A stretch of 45,213 bases of DNA from Paracoccaceae bacterium (GTDB lineage: Bacteria; Pseudomonadota; Alphaproteobacteria; Rhodobacterales; Rhodobacteraceae). The notes beneath the pieces are model-generated. The model had not been told where the DNA came from and searched no databases. It worked only from the letters and a program-made list of their open reading frames with translations. Position 1 is the stretch's first letter. Every line of letters starts with the position of its first letter. Where the stretch lies: positions 1 through 45,213 of the forward strand of contig JAAEUI010000008.1 of the NCBI GenBank assembly GCA_024227475.1. Reading direction: 5' to 3'. This document shows, piece by piece, positions 32,734 to 41,797 of this stretch. The position numbers were made by a program, and so were the translations under genes.

Positions 32734-35163
32734 ATGTCGCAGAAACTTGTCGTTATTGGCGCCGGAATGGCATCCGGTAGGATGCTGGAAGAGCTGCTCG
32801 CGTTGGACGAAGGTGCCTATGACATCACCCTGTTTGGGGCTGAGCCGCGCGGTAATTATAACCGGATCATGCTATCACCCGTCCTGTCCGGCGAAAAGAC
32901 CTATGCGGAGATTGTCACCCATGACGCCGATTGGTACGCCGCCAACGGTGTGACCTGCCGCTTTGGCGAAGCGGTGGTCAGGATCGACCGCAAGACCAAA
33001 CGGGTGATCAGCGCAGGCGGGGTGACGGAGTATGACAAGTTGGTCATCGCCACCGGATCTGCATCATTCTTTGTCCCGGTACAGGGCAATAATTTGCCTG
33101 GCGTGATCGGTTTTCGCGATCTGGATGATGTCGAGGCGATGCTGGAAGCCGCCGACAAACCCCATTCCAGAGCAGTAATCATCGGTGGTGGTTTGCTCGG
33201 GTTAGAGGCAGCGGCAGCCCTGAATGAACAGGGCATGCAAGTCACTGTATTGCATCTGATGGGCCACCTGATGGAGCGCCAGCTTGACCCCGCGGCCGGG
33301 CAGCTATTGCAAAAAGAGCTGGAAAGCCGCGGCATCAAGGTGATTTGCAGGGCCCATACCAATGCAATCCTTGGGCACGGACGCGTAGAAGCGGTATTGC
33401 TTGAGGACCAGTCTATGCATCCTGCCGATCTGGTGGTAATGGCCGCCGGTATTCGCCCTGAAACCCGTCTTGGTATCGACGCCGGGCTGCATACCGAACG
33501 CGGGATTGTCGTCGATGATCAGATGCAGACCTCGGACCCGGACATTCTGGCGCTCGGCGAATGTGTCGAGCATGACGGCACTGTCTACGGTCTTGTCGCA
33601 CCACTTTTTGACATGGCCAAAGTGCTGGCGCGTACGCTGATCAACCAAGCGGCGGCGTTCAAGGCGCCCGAGGTTTCGACCAAGCTGAAAGTCACCGGGG
33701 TTGATTTGTTCTCGGTCGGGGATTTTGGCGACGAGCACGAAGAGATCGTGTTTCGCGACCCCGGTCTAGGCGTCTACAAACGAATAACCCTGAAAAACGA
33801 CCGCATCGTCGGCCTGGTCATGTATGGTGACACCAGCGACAGCACCTGGTTTTTTGACAAGCTTAAATCCGCCGAGGACATCAGCGACATTCGCGGCAGC
33901 CTGATTTATGGCTCAGCCGCAGTGGGCGCAGACCCGCTGGAAGCGGTTGCGGCCATGCCCGACAGCACCGAGGTTTGCGGTTGCAACGGGGTCTGCAAAG
34001 GCACGATCGTAGCCGCGATCGGTGGTGGCGCAACGGATCTTGCTGCGCTCAAAACGATGACCAAAGCGTCGGCCTCCTGCGGCAATTGCACCGGGTTGGT
34101 CGAGCAGGTTCTGGCCAGCACATTGGGTGATGATTTCGTTGTTCCTGCAAGGGCTGGTATCTGTGGCTGCTCCGACCTGACCCACGAAGACATCCGTCAG
34201 ATCATCAAATCACAAAAGCTGAAAACCATTCCGGCCGTCATGCAAGAGGCGGGGTGGAAAACGCCCTGTGGTTGCCATGTCTGCCGCCCGGCGCTGAATT
34301 ATTACATGATTGCCGAATGGCCGCTCGAATATGCCGACGATCTGCAAAGCCGTCTCGTGAACGAGCGCAACCACGCCAACATTCAAAAGGACGGCACTTA
34401 TTCGGTCGTGCCCCGCATGTGGGGCGGGATGACGACACCATCCGAATTGCGCGCCATTGCCGACGCCGCCGAGAAATACAATGTCCCGACGATCCATGTG
34501 ACCGGCGGCCAGCGAATTGATCTTCTTGGTGTCCAGCGCGATGATTTGCCGGCGATGTGGGCAGATCTGAACACCGCGGGTCTGGTCTCGGGTCATGCCT
34601 ATTCCAAGGGTTTGCGCACGGTTAAAACCTGTGTCGGTTCCAAGCATTGCCGGTTTGGAACACAAGATAGTTCAGGCCTAGGCATCAAGCTGGAAAAGAT
34701 TCTCTGGGGCAGCTGGACACCGCATAAGGTCAAGCTGGCCGTTTCGGGCTGCCCGCGCAATTGCGCCGAGGCAACCTGCAAGGACGTGGGCGTGATCTGC
34801 GTGGACAGCGGTTACGAGGTGTCGGTTGCGGGCGCGGCAGGGATGGAAGTGAAGCAGACCGAGGCTCTGGCCAAGGTCACAACCGAAAAGGAGGTGATCG
34901 ACCTGACGGTGGCTTTTATCCAACTCTATCGTGAAAACGCCGCCTATCTGGACCGGCCCTACAAGTGGGTCGCCAAGGTGGGGATGGAATGGGTTCGCGA
35001 CCGGGTTTTGGAGGATGAGGCCGAGCGCCTAGCGCTGTGCGACCGGTTCGAGATTTCGCAGACAGTTTACCGAAAGGATCCGTGGGTCGAGCAAGCCAAA
35101 CCCGAATACTGCCTGAACAAATGGGCCGCCTTGGCTGACCTGACACTGGAGGCCGCAGAATGA
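32734..35163 (+). CDS. nirB: NAD(P)H-dependent assimilatory nitrite reductase, large subunit
   Basis: This 809-residue cytoplasmic enzyme reduces nitrite to ammonia with six electrons. In order it has an FAD/NAD(P) oxidoreductase half (V-I-G-A-G-M-A near 6, second G-G-G-L-L-G-L-E near 152), BFD-like [2Fe-2S] motifs (C-G-C-N-G-V-C-K-G near 414 and C-G-N-C near 447), a second cysteine cluster (C-G-C-S, C-G-C-H-V-C near 480-515), and the sirohaem/4Fe-4S half with C-V-G-S-K-H-C near 635 and G-C-P-R-N-C near 673. Length is normal. nirD overlaps by four bases. No nitrate reductase or nitrite transporter gene follows. Confidence 0.95.
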   Translation: MSQKLVVIGAGMASGRMLEELLALDEGAYDITLFGAEPRGNYNRIMLSPVLSGEKTYAEIVTHDADWYAANGVTCRFGEAVVRIDRKTKRVISAGGVTEYDKLVIATGSASFFVPVQGNNLPGVIGFRDLDDVEAMLEAADKPHSRAVIIGGGLLGLEAAAALNEQGMQVTVLHLMGHLMERQLDPAAGQLLQKELESRGIKVICRAHTNAILGHGRVEAVLLEDQSMHPADLVVMAAGIRPETRLGIDAGLHTERGIVVDDQMQTSDPDILALGECVEHDGTVYGLVAPLFDMAKVLARTLINQAAAFKAPEVSTKLKVTGVDLFSVGDFGDEHEEIVFRDPGLGVYKRITLKNDRIVGLVMYGDTSDSTWFFDKLKSAEDISDIRGSLIYGSAAVGADPLEAVAAMPDSTEVCGCNGVCKGTIVAAIGGGATDLAALKTMTKASASCGNCTGLVEQVLASTLGDDFVVPARAGICGCSDLTHEDIRQIIKSQKLKTIPAVMQEAGWKTPCGCHVCRPALNYYMIAEWPLEYADDLQSRLVNERNHANIQKDGTYSVVPRMWGGMTTPSELRAIADAAEKYNVPTIHVTGGQRIDLLGVQRDDLPAMWADLNTAGLVSGHAYSKGLRTVKTCVGSKHCRFGTQDSSGLGIKLEKILWGSWTPHKVKLAVSGCPRNCAEATCKDVGVICVDSGYEVSVAGAAGMEVKQTEALAKVTTEKEVIDLTVAFIQLYRENAAYLDRPYKWVAKVGMEWVRDRVLEDEAERLALCDRFEISQTVYRKDPWVEQAKPEYCLNKWAALADLTLEAAE

Positions 35164-35513
35164 ACAACTGGATTGATATCGCCACCCTTGACGACATTCC
35201 GCCGCGTGGCGCCCGGGTGGTAAAAACCCGCCTCGGATGCGTCGCGATCTTCCGCACCGCAGACGACAAGGTTTTCGCCCTCGATGATGCCTGCCCACAC
35301 AAAAAAGGACCGCTGTCCGAGGGGATCACGCATGGAAATGCCGTAACCTGCCCGTTGCACAACTGGGTCATTGATCTGGAAACCGGTATGGCACAGGGGG
35401 CCGACACGGGCCGCGTAAAAACTTATGAAATCAGGATCGAAAATGACCGCATCCTGCTGGACGGGACGCGTTTAGTGGACCGTTCGCTGCATTGTGCGGA
35501 CGGGGCGGCATAA
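35160..35513 (+). CDS. nirD: Nitrite reductase small subunit (Rieske-like)
   Basis: This 117-residue Rieske-fold partner of NirB retains C-P-H (residues 44-46) and C-P-L-H (64-67), so a [2Fe-2S] cluster is possible; many NirD proteins have lost these ligands. The ATG overlaps nirB (ATGA), ensuring equal synthesis. Confidence 0.92.
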   Translation: MNNWIDIATLDDIPPRGARVVKTRLGCVAIFRTADDKVFALDDACPHKKGPLSEGITHGNAVTCPLHNWVIDLETGMAQGADTGRVKTYEIRIENDRILLDGTRLVDRSLHCADGAA

Positions 35514-35955
35514 CGGGCCCCCGGACGATGGGTAGATACGGCAACCGAACGGGCATGGTATGGGTGTCTCTTTCGCTTTGGATTCATTAGGAAAGAACCA
35601 CTTTACCAGTTTGAGCGCCTATCAGCGTGTCTGATGAAGCAAGTTCGGATTGGCAATGTTTGAGCGCAACATTCACATCTGGACCAAATCATCCAGTATT
35701 TCACGCATTTGCAGAAGTGGCCAAAAGAACGGCGAAGCAAAAAGCGAAAAAATGAGTCAGCATATTGCCCTCCCTAAAGTCAGCCCAATCCCTGCGACGT
35801 GATCTTTCAAGTGAATGCTGCGGTGAGGAATTTGTTCTTCAATAACTTCCAGCGCACCTCCCGCTTGATCTCTTTTACGTTTTCAACCGATCCACCCGGC
35901 TCAGATCTGGTTCTCATCTCGCGTCCTTTCAAGGAGACCGATCAGCCCAAAACTC
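35514..35955. other. Intergenic region between nirD and the URO-D-like gene
   Basis: The two genes converge here. No family-level coding frame, tRNA or strong hairpin with a T-run was seen in 442 bases. Local codon-like texture is poor. It may hold decayed sequence. Confidence 0.5.
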
Positions 35956-37251
35956 TCACTTGAATGTTCCCTGCTCGCGAACGGTGCGGATGATGATCTC
36001 CATCATCTCGAACTGGGACTCTGCTGCGACGTCCTCAAAGTAGACATGGCTCGGCCAGGGCTGGGCACGGAACCGGTCTTCAGGCATCTCGACTTTGCTT
36101 GCCACTTCCTTTTGAGCTGCGACAAATGCCTCTGCGATGTCTTTGATCTCAACTTTGGCCGCCGCCAGGTCCCCGACGCTGTTTGCATCAATCTGACACG
36201 AGCCTACACCTGTGGTCAGCGGCACGCCCCGCTGGACCGCCTGATCTACATAGAACGGCACCTCCACTTTGTCAGCTTCAAGACGCATAATGAATTTCGG
36301 ACACACCATGTGCTTGTGATCGGTTAGCTCACGCAGGCCAACTTTGGGAGTGTTATCTGCATTGTTTGCCCCCCGACGCCGTCCTCCACGATCCCGTTTG
36401 GCCACAGTCGCCACGTGGTCCCCTCGATAATTACAGTCAAATAGACGGTCTCCCCACTCCTTTCCCTCAGCCATCCGTCGCATGGACCGGATTGCCATGT
36501 TCTTGCAGTTGTCCGGGCCAATAAAGAAAGGCGAACCGGACGCATCCGATAGTTCTATCCAGCCGTTAGGAAACCTTTCGACAAAATGCTCGATCCAAGG
36601 TGTCAGAACCGTATCAGCAAGGAAATCAAGAAGTTCGTTCACAAATTCTGGGTCATGCACCACGTCCGCAAGCAACGGTTCTTGCCCATAGATGTCGGCG
36701 GCAAAACTGTAGGGTGCCGATATCTGCAATAGCGGTTCCATCCCAGTCAGACGCTCAGTTTCAGCCAGTATGCCGGTGATGATCTTGGCCACACCAGTAT
36801 CAAAATCCGGTGTCCTTAAGTCGCGCCAGTTGTCGCGATTGATCAGCGGCTCATCAGGATCCGAACCCGGCGGGAACCGATCAGGATACATCATCTTCTG
36901 GCCGACTTGTTCGCAAGTGAAGCCGTATAGCGCCCATGCAGTATACACCTTGTCCACGCCGACCAGACGGCTGGTTATCAGGTTCGTACGGGCGTACCTC
37001 TGTGAATCGCCCTTGTAGTACGCTGCCGAGTCGATCCCATAAAGGTCGTGCAGGATTGCCAACGCCAACATGTGTATTGACGCAGAAACATGCACCCGAT
37101 CCACGGGCGCCGGCGTTGCAAATTCGGCATCCATTTTACCTTCGATCGTGTCATCGAAAATCTGGCGCAGCTCTTCGCGGGCTTCCGCATCTCCTGCCTT
37201 CCAGCGGGCAATCAGATGCAAGCCAGCTGGGAATTTGGGGTAATCAGCCAC
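35956..37251 (-). CDS. Uroporphyrinogen-decarboxylase-superfamily protein (methyltransferase-like)
   Basis: The 431-residue protein resembles the URO-D/MtaA-like TIM-barrel superfamily: A-Y-Y-K-G-D near 77, the W-A-L-Y-G near 106, I-S-A-P-Y-S-F-A near 177, W-I-E-L-S-D-A-S-G near 231, and a late T-G-V-G-S-C-Q-I-D near 347. It is longer than haem-pathway HemE (about 340-350) and lacks the HemE N-terminal arginine motif, so it is not HemE. The zinc motif H-x-C of corrinoid methyltransferases is not clear; the nearest is His314-x-x-Cys317 with Cys352. No corrinoid protein is nearby. It is divergent from a MocR regulator and shares a 51-bp operator with potD. Function unknown; a methyl- or carboxyl-transfer step on an imported amine is a guess. 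Confidence 0.7.
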   Translation of the reverse strand: MADYPKFPAGLHLIARWKAGDAEAREELRQIFDDTIEGKMDAEFATPAPVDRVHVSASIHMLALAILHDLYGIDSAAYYKGDSQRYARTNLITSRLVGVDKVYTAWALYGFTCEQVGQKMMYPDRFPPGSDPDEPLINRDNWRDLRTPDFDTGVAKIITGILAETERLTGMEPLLQISAPYSFAADIYGQEPLLADVVHDPEFVNELLDFLADTVLTPWIEHFVERFPNGWIELSDASGSPFFIGPDNCKNMAIRSMRRMAEGKEWGDRLFDCNYRGDHVATVAKRDRGGRRRGANNADNTPKVGLRELTDHKHMVCPKFIMRLEADKVEVPFYVDQAVQRGVPLTTGVGSCQIDANSVGDLAAAKVEIKDIAEAFVAAQKEVASKVEMPEDRFRAQPWPSHVYFEDVAAESQFEMMEIIIRTVREQGTFK

Positions 37252-37344
37252 GGTATGATCCTTACATCTTTCTAAGGTTTGGCCCGTCCAAAAGTCGACA
37301 GCCCAAAAAATATCACGAGTCGCGACCCATATTGCGCTTATTAG

Positions 37345-37395
37345 GTGGGTATGTGAAAATACCCACTACTGCGAATTACATATACCCACATGGGC
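37345..37395. promoter_or_regulatory. MocR composite operator, copy 1
   Basis: Three half-sites are visible: GTGGGTAT (37345-37352), ATACCCAC (37359-37366) and ATACCCAC (37382-37389). The first two form a perfect inverted repeat with a six-base centre (GTGAAA); the last two are direct repeats 23 bp apart. It lies between the URO-D-like and MocR start codons. MocR proteins such as GabR bind direct repeats of ATACCA type, so this pattern fits. Confidence 0.8.
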
Positions 37396-37425
37396 GCAAA
37401 TGCTGCAGATGAAAGGTGACGTAAT

Positions 37426-38913
37426 ATGAAACAATCCGGCGGCGCTCTTCTGTCAATGCTTAACCTAGACCGGCTAAGCAAAACGACGCTCACACGCCAG
37501 CTTGAGAACAACATTCGCAAGGCTGTATTAGATGGCAAGTTGCCGGCGGCCACTCGTATGCCTTCCAGCCGTCAGTTAGCCGTAGACCTTGGTGTTTCAC
37601 GAATAACGATAAAGAATGCGTTCGAGCAATTGACCAGTGAAGGCTTTCTTGAAACCCAATACGGGTCTGGCACCTATGTCGCGCAATTGTCTACAGGTGA
37701 CCTGCCGGTGATTGCCACCTCGTCACGTCGTCGAACACACACACCCAAGACCAGCCCGATCTCACCTCATGTTGAGCGGATCCAGCAATCACTTGCTACT
37801 ACGCGGCTCTCGCAAGTCCGCGCTTTCCGGCCTGGCATTCCTGCGCTGGATGTTTTTCCTCGTCGCGCCTGGGCGGAGGTGTATTCTCGTGCCATTCGAC
37901 ACCACGACAGTTATTTGCTTGGGTACGGCCCTTCCAGCGGCCTTGACGAACTTAAAGCGGCGATAGCACGACACGTCTTTGACAGCCGCGGTATCGAGTG
38001 TCAGCCCGACCAGATCATCATCACTTCTGGCGCTCAACAGGCCTTTTCCCTCATCCTTCTGACGCTGCTCACTCCGGGTAATACGATTTGGATGGAAGAC
38101 CCAGGCCACATTGCTTTTCGCGACGCCGCAAAATTCCAGGGGTTGCAGATCGACCCCGTTCCGTTAGACGCCGAGGGTTTTTCACTTAGCTATGCGCGCG
38201 CGAACTATGTGCCTTGCAGTCTCATGTTCGTAACCCCTTCTCATCAGCATCCCCTTGGCATGACCATGAGCCTCACTCGTCGTCTTGACCTGCTTGAATT
38301 GGCTCAGTCACAGGAAAGTTGGGTCATTGAGGATGACTATGACAGTGAATTTCATTACGAAGAACGTCCACAACCGGCGCTCAAAGCCCTCGATAAGCAT
38401 GGGCGCGTGCTTTATGTCGGCAGTTTTTCGAAATCCATGTTCCCGGCGATGCGCCTTGGCTATCTGATCTGCCCGCTGGAGCTTGGCCCTGCCTTCGCTG
38501 CCGCCCAAACACTGCTAAGCCAGAACGTCTCGCTTTTGCAGCAAAAGGCGATGACCTATTTCATGGAAGACGGCAGTTTTAACGCGCACCTTCGCCGCAT
38601 GAAACTTGTCTACAAGAAGCGCCGCGACATCCTTGTCCACGCGCTCGAGGAACATGCGTGTTCCCTTTTGCGGCCAGAGCCTTGTCGTGCTGGTATGCAT
38701 CTGGTTACTCTTTTTTCGGACTCTTCGGTTCGGGATCACGAAATAGCCAAAAGACTTTGGAATGCCGGGATCGATTGCCTCCCGCTTTCAATATTCCGCG
38801 ATCAGGCCGTGGTCGCCCCCGGCTTGCTTCTTGGCTTTGCCTGCGCCCCAGAGGATCAGATTAGTGGAAAGATTCGTCAGGCTGTGCAGGTGATGGGCGC
38901 AAATGCTCTTTGA
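37426..38913 (+). CDS. MocR-family (GntR-aminotransferase) regulator
   Basis: The 495-residue chimera has a GntR winged helix (L-P-A-A-T-R-M-P-S-S-R-Q-L-A-V-D-L-G-V-S-R near 40-60, G-S-G-T-Y-V-A near 85) joined to a fold-I aminotransferase-like domain (Y-G-P-S-S-G-L near 165, T-S-G-A-Q-Q near 200, D-D-Y-D-S-E-F near 306 and the PLP lysine in S-F-S-K-S near 338). Such proteins bind PLP and an amino compound and regulate neighbouring transport or catabolic genes. Divergent from the URO-D-like gene, with potDABC downstream under a matching operator. Confidence 0.93.
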   Translation: MKQSGGALLSMLNLDRLSKTTLTRQLENNIRKAVLDGKLPAATRMPSSRQLAVDLGVSRITIKNAFEQLTSEGFLETQYGSGTYVAQLSTGDLPVIATSSRRRTHTPKTSPISPHVERIQQSLATTRLSQVRAFRPGIPALDVFPRRAWAEVYSRAIRHHDSYLLGYGPSSGLDELKAAIARHVFDSRGIECQPDQIIITSGAQQAFSLILLTLLTPGNTIWMEDPGHIAFRDAAKFQGLQIDPVPLDAEGFSLSYARANYVPCSLMFVTPSHQHPLGMTMSLTRRLDLLELAQSQESWVIEDDYDSEFHYEERPQPALKALDKHGRVLYVGSFSKSMFPAMRLGYLICPLELGPAFAAAQTLLSQNVSLLQQKAMTYFMEDGSFNAHLRRMKLVYKKRRDILVHALEEHACSLLRPEPCRAGMHLVTLFSDSSVRDHEIAKRLWNAGIDCLPLSIFRDQAVVAPGLLLGFACAPEDQISGKIRQAVQVMGANAL

Positions 38914-38992
38914 TCCTATACTCCCAAGATCCAAAAAGTGGCTTAGCATTGGCGAAAGAGCATCGCCGGATTGGTTGATATTTTGGCACTAT

Positions 38993-39108
38993 CTAGGGCA
39001 TTTCTGGTTTTGTTTGAATCACAAACGAAACCAGAAGCGCAACGACGCCAGATACTTAGATCGGAGTTTCAGGTTCAATCTGGTTTAGCTTAAACCGGAA
39101 ACGCTCTA
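38993..39108 (+). repeat. Structured repeat, copy 3 (after mocR)
   Basis: The 116-bp copy begins CTAGGGCATTTCTGGTTT and ends GGAAACGCTCTA. The first hairpin pairs TTCTGGTTT with AAACCAGAA; CAGATACTT and TTCAATCTG follow, and a second arm TGGTTTA-GC-TAAACC precedes the end. It starts 80 bases after the MocR stop. Confidence 0.85.
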
Positions 39109-39123
39109 ACTGCTGCATGCCGG

Positions 39124-39174
39124 CCAATGTGGATATATGTAAATCACTAAGGTGGGTATTTTCACATGCCCACG
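39124..39174. promoter_or_regulatory. MocR composite operator, copy 2 (upstream of potD)
   Basis: This is the reverse complement of the module at 37345-37395. GTGGGTAT-TTTCAC-ATGCCCAC (39153-39174) differs from copy 1 at one of 22 bases, and the other box (39124-39143) at 2 of 20, with the same nine-base spacer length. Its orientation relative to potD equals that of copy 1 relative to the URO-D-like gene. Confidence 0.8.
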
Positions 39175-39430
39175 TGATGGGTCCAATATTAGCCAAGGCG
39201 CCTATCACCCGGATATGCAGCGTATGAAACCGCTCATACCGGATCCCGCAACAGATGAGTTGAAAGCTGAAGTAACCCCTGATTTGGCTTTGGCAAGAAT
39301 GTGATCTAAGGTCCGACTCAATTGGAAGTCGGAAAAAATAGGGAAATGGAAATATTGGCAATGCCGCCAATATGTTTTCGTGAGCATAGATGTAAAAAAG
39401 AATGTTCACAAATCTTCGGGAGGAAGAAAC
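39175..39430 (+). other. Leader between operator and potD
   Basis: No gene is seen in these 256 bases. GTATGA-N6-TCATAC (about 39224-39241) and TCCGACT-N8-AGTCGGA (39312-39333) could fold in a long potD leader. The second hairpin is followed by A's, not T's, so it is not a terminator in the potD direction. Confidence 0.4.
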
Positions 39431-40570
39431 ATGACAATAACCAAAAGCGGCGTTAATCGCCGTTCATTTCTGAAAGCAGGGACAGCTGCAGGTGCCGTTG
39501 CGCTGGCTTCGCCTGCACTGGTTTCAAAAGCTCTTGCTGCGTCTGGTGAGTTGGATATCCTGATGTGGTCAGACTATTTGCCAGATGGCTTTTTGGCTGA
39601 ATTCAAGGCTGAAACAGGTATCACTGTGAACTTCACGGGGATTGGTTCCAATGAGGAGCTGATCAACAAGATGAAGGCGTCTAACGGTTCTGGCGCAGAT
39701 ATCATTTCACCGACCAACAACCGCTCTTTGCAATGGGGCCCGCTTGAACTGTTGCAAGCCTTCGACATGAGCCGCGTCCCCATCGACAAAGTGAATCCTG
39801 CGATGGCGAAAATTGGCCCGGATGCATGGAACTTCGGTGATGGCAGTACATGGCTTCCTCATATTTGGGGCACCGAGGGTATGGCTTGGCGCATTGATCT
39901 GTGGTCTCCCGCTGATGCATCAGGCGTGCCTTCTTATGGTGCGGTTTGGGCAGAAGAAAACGCAGGCAAGACAATGATGCGTGCACACTCCGGTATGTTG
40001 GGTGCGGGCCTCTACATGGAAGGTTCGGGCCAAATGGATCCCGGCTCGGTCTGGGCTGCCTATGAGTCAGAAGAAAACATGCGCAAAACCTGGGGCATGA
40101 TCGCTGATTGGTGTATCGCACGTAAGAATAATCTCAAACTGATCTGGAACGATGCTGACACCCAGAAAAATGGCCTGTTGAACGACGGTGTTATTGTTGG
40201 GCAGACTTGGGATGGACCCCCACTGGCGTTGAAATCTGCCGGCGAGCCGGTAACCTACCAGGCACCGAAAGAGGGTTCGATGGCTTGGGTTGACGGTATG
40301 GCAATTCCAAAAGGCGCCAAAAACATTGACCAGATATATGCCTTCATCGAATTTGCGTATCGCGCAAAACCAGCTGGTGTTGCTATTGACGGCCATGGAT
40401 ATAATTCACCTGTTCTTGGGGCGGACACCCATGCCAGCGCGCAATATGCTAAAAACTTCGCCGAAGCATACCCCGGTGACGCTCTTGCCAATCTGAATGC
40501 TTGGCCGGCAGAGGCACCCTGGTATGCCGATGTGCGCACTGAATATGTGAACAAATTCAAAAGCGCATAA
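39431..40570 (+). CDS. potD: PotD-type ABC transporter binding protein
   Basis: The 379-residue receptor carries a twin-arginine-like signal (N-R-R-S-F-L-K-A-G, then a hydrophobic core and A-L-A near 36), so it may be exported folded. The mature start L-D-I-L-M-W-S-D-Y-L-P and T-G-I-T-V-N-F-T-G-I-G-S-N-E-E match polyamine-type receptors. GGGAGGAAGAAAC precedes the ATG; an upstream frame start at 39380 lacks support. The ligand is probably cationic but not necessarily a polyamine. Confidence 0.88.
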   Translation: MTITKSGVNRRSFLKAGTAAGAVALASPALVSKALAASGELDILMWSDYLPDGFLAEFKAETGITVNFTGIGSNEELINKMKASNGSGADIISPTNNRSLQWGPLELLQAFDMSRVPIDKVNPAMAKIGPDAWNFGDGSTWLPHIWGTEGMAWRIDLWSPADASGVPSYGAVWAEENAGKTMMRAHSGMLGAGLYMEGSGQMDPGSVWAAYESEENMRKTWGMIADWCIARKNNLKLIWNDADTQKNGLLNDGVIVGQTWDGPPLALKSAGEPVTYQAPKEGSMAWVDGMAIPKGAKNIDQIYAFIEFAYRAKPAGVAIDGHGYNSPVLGADTHASAQYAKNFAEAYPGDALANLNAWPAEAPWYADVRTEYVNKFKSA

Positions 40571-40580
40571 ATAAAACAAG

Positions 40581-40618
40581 AAGTCCCCGACTGTGATATC
40601 GATCACGGACGGGGACTT
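40581..40618 (+). terminator. Hairpin after potD
   Basis: AAGTCCCC (40581-40588) pairs with GGGGACTT (40611-40618), and inside it GTGAT pairs with ATCAC. No T-run follows. It separates potD from potA and probably limits readthrough or protects the potD message. Confidence 0.7.
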
Positions 40619-40675
40619 GCCGGAAGTTACCGGCAAAGTACCAATGGGACGTAAAATACTTTTTGGGGGAATCAT

Positions 40676-41788
40676 ATGGGTGCCGGGGTAACTGTTAACC
40701 TGGAGAACGTTTGGATCAAATTCGGGGATTTTGTCGCCGTCAGAGAAGCCAATGTAAATATCAAGGGCGGGGACTTTTTCTCGTTCCTTGGGCCATCGGG
40801 CTGCGGGAAAACCACAATTCTACGCGCTGTTTCGGGCTTTCTAGACCCTTCCGAAGGGCGGGTTTTGATCGGTGGAAAAGATATGGCAGGAATTGGCCCG
40901 AACAAGCGGCCAACGGCACTGATTTTCCAGAATCTTGCACTGTTTCCCTTGATGAAAATCTGGGAGAATATCACGTTTTCGATGGAAGTCGCAGGCGCCT
41001 CTGCGGGTGATCGCCGCAAACGCGCCGACGAACTGCTGGACATGATCGCCCTGAGCGGACAGGGGGACAAGTTTCCCTCTGAACTCTCCGGTGGACAAAA
41101 ACAACGCGTCGCGATCGCCCGCGCCTTGTGCGCCGAACCCGATGTGTTGCTGCTGGACGAGCCGCTTTCAGCGCTTGATCTGAAACTGCGCCAGCATATG
41201 CGGACCGAACTGCGTGAGATACAGCAGCGGGTCGGAATTTCGTTTATTTATATCACTCACGATCAGGGCGAGGCTCTGACCATGTCCGACAGCGTGGCTG
41301 TGATGCGCGCTGGTATCATCGACCAAATCGCCGGTGGCCATGAAATTTATGACCACCCGGCCACGCCTTTTGTGGCGTCTTTTGTTGGTGAAAACAACGT
41401 TTTCCGGGGCAAGCTCCAGTCGGTCAATGGCAATGAAGCTGTTATCAGAACCAACAGGTCGGGTGATCTTCTGGCGCAGATAACACCAACTGCCGTGGGC
41501 AAAATGAAAGCTGGCGATGATGCGATGATGTTTGTGCGACCAGAAGCCCTTGCTTTGGGCGAGGCGAGCCCGGATTCCAAAACTACGATTTCGGCGAATG
41601 TCCTGAACGAGGAATTCGAAGGCAACTCCTACAGCGTGTTCCTTGAAGGCGATGGCGGCAAGCAGATTAAAATGTCGCTGCCAAACCTGGGGCAGGATCG
41701 CGAATCTTCCAAAGGCAGCAGTTTGGCGTTGCACTACGATGCGTCCACCGCGGTGGTTATGCCTGCGGGCGAGCTGGCGTCGGAATAG
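40676..41788 (+). CDS. potA: PotA-type ABC transporter ATPase
   Basis: The 370-residue ATPase has Walker A G-P-S-G-C-G-K-T-T near 39, signature L-S-G-G-Q-K-Q-R near 138, Walker B V-L-L-L-D-E-P and T-H-D-Q switch, then a TOBE domain (F-V-R-P-E-A near 286). GGGGGA precedes the ATG. It follows potD after the hairpin and precedes potB by nine bases. Confidence 0.92.
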   Translation: MGAGVTVNLENVWIKFGDFVAVREANVNIKGGDFFSFLGPSGCGKTTILRAVSGFLDPSEGRVLIGGKDMAGIGPNKRPTALIFQNLALFPLMKIWENITFSMEVAGASAGDRRKRADELLDMIALSGQGDKFPSELSGGQKQRVAIARALCAEPDVLLLDEPLSALDLKLRQHMRTELREIQQRVGISFIYITHDQGEALTMSDSVAVMRAGIIDQIAGGHEIYDHPATPFVASFVGENNVFRGKLQSVNGNEAVIRTNRSGDLLAQITPTAVGKMKAGDDAMMFVRPEALALGEASPDSKTTISANVLNEEFEGNSYSVFLEGDGGKQIKMSLPNLGQDRESSKGSSLALHYDASTAVVMPAGELASE

Positions 41789-41797
41789 GGGGAAATC

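Noticed and set aside
34210-34665. Minus-strand frames inside nirB
   Set aside because: They are antisense shadows of a well-conserved nirB.
35956-37251. HemE (haem biosynthesis uroporphyrinogen decarboxylase)
   Set aside because: The protein is about 80 residues too long and lacks the conserved N-terminal arginine motif of HemE; its neighbours are transport and MocR genes.
39312-39333. Hairpin TCCGACT-N8-AGTCGGA as a terminator before potD
   Set aside because: It is followed by A's on the plus strand and has no T-run, so it does not look like a rho-independent terminator in either direction.
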